Origin: Hesseltinella vesiculosa
Taxonomy: Eukaryota > Mucoromycota > Mucoromycetes > Mucorales > Cunninghamellaceae
Direction: 5' to 3'
DNA length: 64,000 nucleotides
Assembly: GCA_002104935.1 (NCBI GenBank)
Contig: MCGT01000005.1
Span: 992,001-1,056,000 of the forward strand
Under the pieces are notes generated by a model. That model saw nothing but the letters and a program-made list of their open reading frames with translations, made no database searches and was not told the DNA's origin. Shown here piece by piece: positions 59,476 through 64,000 of the stretch. The position numbers were made by a program, and so were the translations under genes. How positions within the stretch are numbered: position 1 is the first letter of the stretch; every line of letters starts with the position of its first letter.

Positions 59476-60831
59476 CTACCCTAGGAGATCATCCAGAAAG
59501 TCTTGGTCATTCGAGGCTTTGCCGGGTTTGGCCATCTTGCTTGAAATTGTTGCTCCTGATCCTGGCACTTTTTTTTATTAATTTCGAAGAAAGACGCGGT
59601 TAGCAAATACCGAAGCCTGAGACCAACCATAGTTCCGATGCACGTCTCTTTACCTTTCAGCTTTGGTATCGATTTGATGGGAGTATGGGCTGATGGGGTT
59701 CTGGGGAATGACGGGGCTGTAGGCTGCTTGTCCACAGGCGGCACAGCTTGTTCTAGATCGAGGAGATCGTCCAGTGATTGATCATCTTGCGTCAAAGGCA
59801 CAGAAAACAACCAGAGTCAACATCGCTTGGGAGGTGAGTGTCCCTTTATCAGTATTTTACCTTGGTTTATGCCTTCCTTGCTTTGTGATGATGGCGAGCC
59901 GTGTGCTGGTTGGCCAACAGCTGGAAGAGAGGTGGGTGTAACTCGGTTATTGCGGACGTAAATACCATCCAAAGGCAGTTCTGAAGGCGCCTTGGTAGGT
60001 GCGTTGTTGAATAGAACCGTTCCTTGGCGTGTCTTTGTCACGGCTGGTATCAAAGGTTTATTGAGAGGAATCCAGTCCTGCTCCTGTATGCTGCTGATCT
60101 ATGTGAAAAAAAAAAGGATTGGAAAAGTGGCCCTAGGTCATCGTGATTTGCCTCCGTTAACTTACCAAGTCGTCGTCGTCACTTTCCAAGCCAAGCAGAT
60201 CCCTGGTCTCAATTTGTTCGCATTTTTGTGCAAGGGCATCCAAGTTGATGTGCAATAACGATCGATATACCTTTAAAAAAATTGAGTACAGGTGTCCAAC
60301 AGCTCTCTAGTTTTTTTGTACCTGATCGTTTTGGTCCATGGCATCAAGCTGTTCGTCCTTGAATTTGAAGTAGGAAGTGCCATCCATTGACAATTCTTCT
60401 TGTACAGTTTCCACCATGGCAACCAGATCGGTAGTGTCACGATCAATCCCTAGCTCGGCATCTTGATCAACCTCATCTGCCAAGAAGAAAAATGTACATG
60501 AACAATTGAGCTTTTCTCCTTCTTTCTTTTTTTTCGAGAGAGGAAAACAGAGATGTTTACCTTGAAGGGACATTTCGCTGTAGCGTTCGGTGTTGCTCGT
60601 TATCTTTCGTCTTGAGAACTGTTGTGATGATTGGGGTTGGTCAGATGGCGATGCTGCTTGAGGAAGTTCGCCATTTCGTCGGCGGATAGCAGCGATGCTG
60701 GTGCCTCTATCTTGACCTTTTTGTTTGTGTCGGCGTTCTTCAGCAACACTGGCAGCTGTGTTATCGCCTTGCTGCTTTTTTTTCTGCTGATAGCGTCGCG
60801 AATCCTTGGCTTTATGCTCGTCTGGTCTCAT
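59476..60831 (-). CDS. AVEN: Aven-like protein
   Basis: Six exons, complement(60561..60831, 60322..60476, 60166..60270, 59861..60098, 59654..59785, 59476..59567), 330 aa. Animal Aven is an apoptosis inhibitor that also activates ATM and binds G-quadruplex RNA. The match is by ordered short blocks: a basic Arg/Gln N-terminus (DSRRYQQKKKQQ), SRRKITSNTERYSE (animal SKRKIVSNWDRYQD), TSYFKFKDEQ (QFRFAEEKEW), a helix with LLHINLDALAQKCEQI, DDQSLDDLLDLEQ (LEEELDLLLNLD) and a C-terminal acidic amphipathic motif NDQDFLDDLLG. There is no RGG-rich start as in mammals. The rest is probably disordered. It is largely a helical-motif protein with no enzyme domain; the role in fungi is unknown. Intron phases all agree. 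Confidence 0.7.
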
Positions 60832-60960
60832 GCTGGGAAGCAAAGGGAAGGAAATTCAACGTTTCTTGGGTCCGCTTTGTTTTTTTTTTTTTTTTTTTTT
60901 CGGAACTGGGCCTGAGCATTCCGTCTTTCTTTTTCCCATTTTGACAGTAAAAAAAAAAAT

Positions 60961-61372
60961 TCCAATTTTAGTGCATCGACAGAGAAGTCACCCTTAATTC
61001 GCTATACATAGGCATCTTGAGCCATAAAGAATCATTCTGGTTTATTTTCATGCGAGGTCAAATGATTTTTAGAATCGGAAACGTCTCTTGAGGTCCAGAG
61101 TGGCCGGAGCAGCTTTATAATAAGCATCGCCGAAGCCATTCTGTTCTTCGCCATAAACAAGCTGACCAGGGGCAAGGGCGCGAATGCCCTTGGCTAGATG
61201 GCTATCGTCCTCCATTTCCAGCACATCCTTGAATAAGACGGTCCAGTCCTGAGACAGTGGCGAGGTTGAATGAGAGTAGCGATGAGACATGTAATTGAGC
61301 AAGCGATCAACATGGACGGTAGGGCGACCCGCAGCAACAAACTGACCGAGAAACATCAAGAAATGAGCTTTC
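60961..61372. repeat. direct duplication, copy 1 (partner 62944-63377)
   Basis: About 410 bp that match 62944-63377 at roughly 90% by eye, beginning TCCAATTTTAGTGCATCGAC and ending near CATCAAGAAATG. The region covers the 3' flank and the last ~100 codons of the questin-oxidase-like gene. Confidence 0.85.
61069..61372 (-). pseudogene. 3' fragment of questin-oxidase-like gene
   Basis: It encodes about 100 C-terminal residues nearly identical to paralogue B (LMFLGQFVAAGRPTVHVDRL, SPLSQDWTVLFKDVLEMEDD, GFGDAYYKAA). Homology stops abruptly at about 61372, after which the sequence is unrelated AT-rich DNA, so the first three quarters of the gene are missing. The remaining frame is intact with a TAA stop. 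Changes such as QAT to PAT and KGRF to KRRF suggest relaxed selection. There is no start, promoter or upstream exon, so it is unlikely to make a functional enzyme. Confidence 0.85.
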
Positions 61373-61789
61373 ATACAAAATAAATAATAAATGTCACATA
61401 AGCTTTTCATGCAGGCAGAAAAAAATTGATAAAAAAGGAAGTGGGCGTTTTTTCAAAAAAAAAAAAAAGGGGGGGGGCGATTTTTCACTCTCTTCTCCAT
61501 ATGTCAGTTAAATTGCAAAATACTAAATTCAAAAATGCCTAGAGAAGGATGGTGAACAACAATGGAATGAAACTGAATCTAGTCAAGCTTTTCAAGGAAT
61601 GTGATGTAACCGAGCCTGACATTGGCAAATGAATGTTGTCAAAAACAATTCAAACTGTCCTGGATGGCAAAGAAAGAGACACGCTCAAGAATTGAGCCAA
61701 ACAAGTGCAGAGAGATGGCATGAAGGTAAGTAACGATGGTTATATCGGCTATTTTATGCACTTTTCTTATTGTGTACCACCTCTCTTAG

Positions 61790-62418
61790 ATTTTGCAAGA
61801 TCCTCGCCTAAAACAATGTTGGTTCGATTGTGCTGTTGATGAAACTTCAGATGCCCGACTTTTATTACGATTTATAAAAGTGAAGTGCAAAGATTGGAAG
61901 CAGGTAACAAGGTCAAAAGTCATAGCACTTTTCCATAGCTTACCCTTTGAATTTCATTGTGTGTGTAGAGAGCTTATGTTGTACTGGCAAGTGATATCCC
62001 CTCCTCTCATGATAACCCTGCCCAAGATTCAACTTCCGCGGAGGCTGGCCTATGGGTAGGATAGCCTGTGGAGGAAAAAGCTAAATACAAGGTAAGAGAA
62101 GGCGTATGCCAGAGTTTGTGCGCAAACTTGGTGTGGTTCTTAATTCGCAAAAGCTTGATGTTATGGACAACGATATCATTGCCAACCCTACTGCGACGGA
62201 TGATTATCTGACTTACAGCCACCCCTCTCGCTTTGTCTTGGACATTGTCATGGTCCTGTCGTTGATGAGCTGCGCAACTTTTGGTGTTAAAGTCGCAGAT
62301 GCTCTTGTCTTTTGCTCGAAGATAAAGTACATGAGCCATGTCAACACGCTAGTTTCCATCGCAAAAGATTGCCGACAAAACTCCCAAAAATGTCACTTCT
62401 GCTTTGCAAGTAAAAAAA

Positions 62419-62449
<31 letters not shown>

Positions 62450-62799
62450 TTGTTTGGATAACTAACAATGATGTTGCGTTTTTAATAGTTGGAACTCCTC
62501 GAGAAGTACCAAGCTTTGGACCCCTCCAAGATATGGAAGCTCACGTCAGGAAAAATCGTTGAAGCCACTTTCCAATTTGCTGTTAGATGAATCACGTAAC
62601 GTAAGTTCAAAAAAAAAGGAGGAGGAGGCATCTCACAGAGACGTTTATTATTCCTAGGATGTACCACTCGTTTATTGTCGATTGCTGTGACAAATGTCTC
62701 ATCGATCAAGGCGTGTTTACGAAGGACGAGTTGCAAGAGATCGCCACTGCGGACCCCAAAGAAATGCCTGTGATGCCTGAAGACTTGTCGTTTGATTTG
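61790..62799 (+). pseudogene. decayed multi-exon gene, family unnamed
   Basis: Exon-like segments with good splice borders remain: 61790..61903 (LKQCWFDCAVDETSDARLLL, then FIKVKCKDWKQ), 62489..62587 (LELLEKYQALDPSKIWKLTS, then GKIVEATFQFAVR) and 62658..62799 (HSFIVDCCDKCLIDQGVFTK, then DELQEIATAD). The WKLTSGKIVE...HSFIVD...FTKDELQEI pattern resembles uncharacterised proteins that I recall as expanded in Mucoromycota genomes; this is recollection, not a search. A TGA at 62588-62590 interrupts the frame before the donor, and frames between the middle segments do not join. It therefore looks broken. An (AG)n run lies at about 62426-62450. It sits exactly between the two duplicated questin-oxidase segments. 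Confidence 0.45.
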
Positions 62800-62943
62800 G
62801 TAAGATCCATTGTGAAAAGTAACCCATGTATCATGCTCATCCTTATCTTTATCTCTCACTGGTTAGAGATTTCTTGAAGCTATCCGATCTCACCTCTTTG
62901 TCAATCAAGACAGGCAGCAAAGCTATGATTCAGAAATGCTCGA

Positions 62944-63377
62944 TCCAATTTTAGTGCATCGACAGAGAAGCCACCTTTTATTCGCTATACATTGGCGAAG
63001 ATGGGAAGCTTGAGCCATAAAGAATCATTCTGGTTTATTTGATGCGAGGTCAAAGAGGTCAAAATGATTTTTTAGAAACGGAAACGTCCCTTGAGGTCCA
63101 GAGTGGCCTGAGCAGCTTTGTAATAAGCATCACCGAAGCCATTCTGATCTTGGCCGTAAACAAGCTGACCAAAGGCAAGGGAGCGAATGCCCTTGGCTAG
63201 ATGGCTATCGTCCTCCATTTCCAGCACATCCTTGAATAACACGGTCCAGTCCTGAGACAGTGGCGAGGTTGAATGAGAGTAGCGAGGAGATTTGTAGTTG
63301 AGCAAGCGATCAACATGGACGGTAGGGCGGCCCGCAGCAACAAACTGACCGAGAAACATCAAGAAATGGGTTTGCAT
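62944..63377. repeat. direct duplication, copy 2 (partner 60961-61372)
   Basis: The intact-gene side of the duplication. It differs from copy 1 by small indels (for example, extra bases near 62997-63006 and 63050-63060) and scattered substitutions. Confidence 0.85.
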
Positions 63378-64000
63378 AAGGGATGCGGCTTCCTCCGTGT
63401 TGAGATGTGGGACAAGGATATGCACGAAATACGATGAGGTCAGGCCGTGGAGAAAGAAAAAGTCCAGCTGAGGCAGATCAGACGGGTCGACGACTTGGTT
63501 AAATCCAGAGGCGCCATAGGCCATTGCGCAGGTACAAAACAGTTCACCAAGACGGGCATGGATGTCATCACGGGTCGCCCATGGCCTGCGTTCCTGCCAT
63601 TGTTGCCAGTGTCCGAGCAACGCGTCCATGGCTGTTTCGTTGGCGGCCAAATGACGGATATTGTTCAACCGGGTTTGCGACAAGTCCAGGTCGTCAAATG
63701 CTGGGTCGATGCGGATATTATCGAGGATCTCGATCAAGATGCCTTGGCCAGCGGGGATGCTGCTGTTGTGATCCTGGCCATTCCGTTCAGCCACATCTTG
63801 AGTGGGTAGTGGGTCGACCTGTTTGTCGTGGATGCGTATTCCTCGGGGGATGTGATGTTCCATGGAATTCGATGCACAAGCGGCCATGGCAAGACCTAGA
63901 GAGTAAAAAAAAAAAGCCAAAGGATGACATCATTTTTTCAATCCTGGTTTCTGGCCAAGCTTTTTTTTTTTACCTTGAGCCACCATACCAGGCAGTGAGA
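63072..64000 (-). CDS. questin-oxidase-like (AflY family) protein, paralogue B, 5' part outside window
   Basis: Partial gene, exons complement(63974..64000, 63072..63895); 282 codons visible. The intron 63896-63973 lies at the same place as intron 2 of paralogue A (GMVA.G|LAMAAC). Shared blocks are GLAMAACASN, HHIP, FFFLHGLTSSYFVHILVPHL and NTEEAASLMQTHFLM, which identify the same family. The central part is diverged, with a Gln/Asp-rich insertion near RNGQDHNSSI. The C-terminus ends LDLKGRFRF. The start and the N-terminal FNEFKYHNHLSHH block would lie beyond 64000. The terminal exon is duplicated at 61069-61372. Confidence 0.85.

Noticed and set aside
61810..61820. GGTTCGATT resembling a tRNA T-loop
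   Set aside because: It lies in an exon-like coding segment and no D-arm or acceptor stem is placed correctly.
53727..64000. Secondary-metabolite cluster suggested by questin-oxidase-like genes
   Set aside because: No polyketide synthase, P450, methyltransferase or cluster regulator is present; neighbours are glucoamylase and an Aven-like gene.

Overview
The window looks like nuclear DNA of a filamentous fungus. Almost every gene is split by many short introns (mostly 50-110 nt, gt...ag with late polypyrimidine tracts), intergenic DNA is full of long A and T runs, and the products are fungal (chitin synthase, GH15 glucoamylase, amino-acid permease). A WD40-bearing ATG16, homologues of the animal proteins JTB and Aven, and a fungal MHYT membrane protein suggest an early-diverging lineage. 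Mucoromycota (Mucorales) is my best inference; nothing in the window proves it. I built the gene models by hand from splice phase and protein homology, and list the exons in each entry.

Layout. 0-12 kb: a small conserved protein cut by the window start (-), a JTB-family membrane protein (+), a membrane-anchored alpha/beta hydrolase (-), DNA ligase I with an N-terminal PIP box (+), ATG16 with coiled coil and WD40 propeller (+), and a small unknown gene (-). 12-26 kb: a mitochondrial AUH-like enoyl-CoA hydratase (+), an amino-acid permease (+), an EXD2-like HNH protein lacking the exonuclease domain (-), chitin synthase (+) and a 1031-aa MHYT protein (-). 26-30.6 kb is gene-poor and carries a dispersed repeat. 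30.6-40.6 kb: a peroxisomal long-chain acyl-CoA synthetase (+), DAHP synthase (+), UTP3/SAS10 (-) divergent from BUD13 (+), and a homeodomain factor (+). 42-52.3 kb: mitochondrial pyrophosphatase (-), histidinol-phosphatase (-), a PDK/BCKDK-type mitochondrial kinase (+), a kelch-type single-pass membrane protein (+) and a 137-aa unknown (+). 53.7-64 kb: questin-oxidase-like gene A (-), a secreted GH15 glucoamylase with three trefoil domains (-), an Aven-like protein (-), a 3' fragment of a questin-oxidase-like gene, a decayed plus-strand gene, and questin-oxidase-like gene B running off the window end (-).

Most genes are unrelated housekeeping functions in divergent or convergent pairs, not a pathway cluster. 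The closest thing to a functional neighbourhood is the right end, where two questin-oxidase-like paralogues and a 3' duplicate surround glucoamylase and Aven. The most unusual signals are the trefoil-glucoamylase fusion, the animal-type JTB and Aven homologues, a high share of apparent GC-AG introns (six of about 96), a roughly 220-bp repeat in three intergenic sites, and the partial duplication at 61.0/63.0 kb. I found no tRNA, rRNA, CRISPR array, complete transposon or secondary-metabolite core gene.
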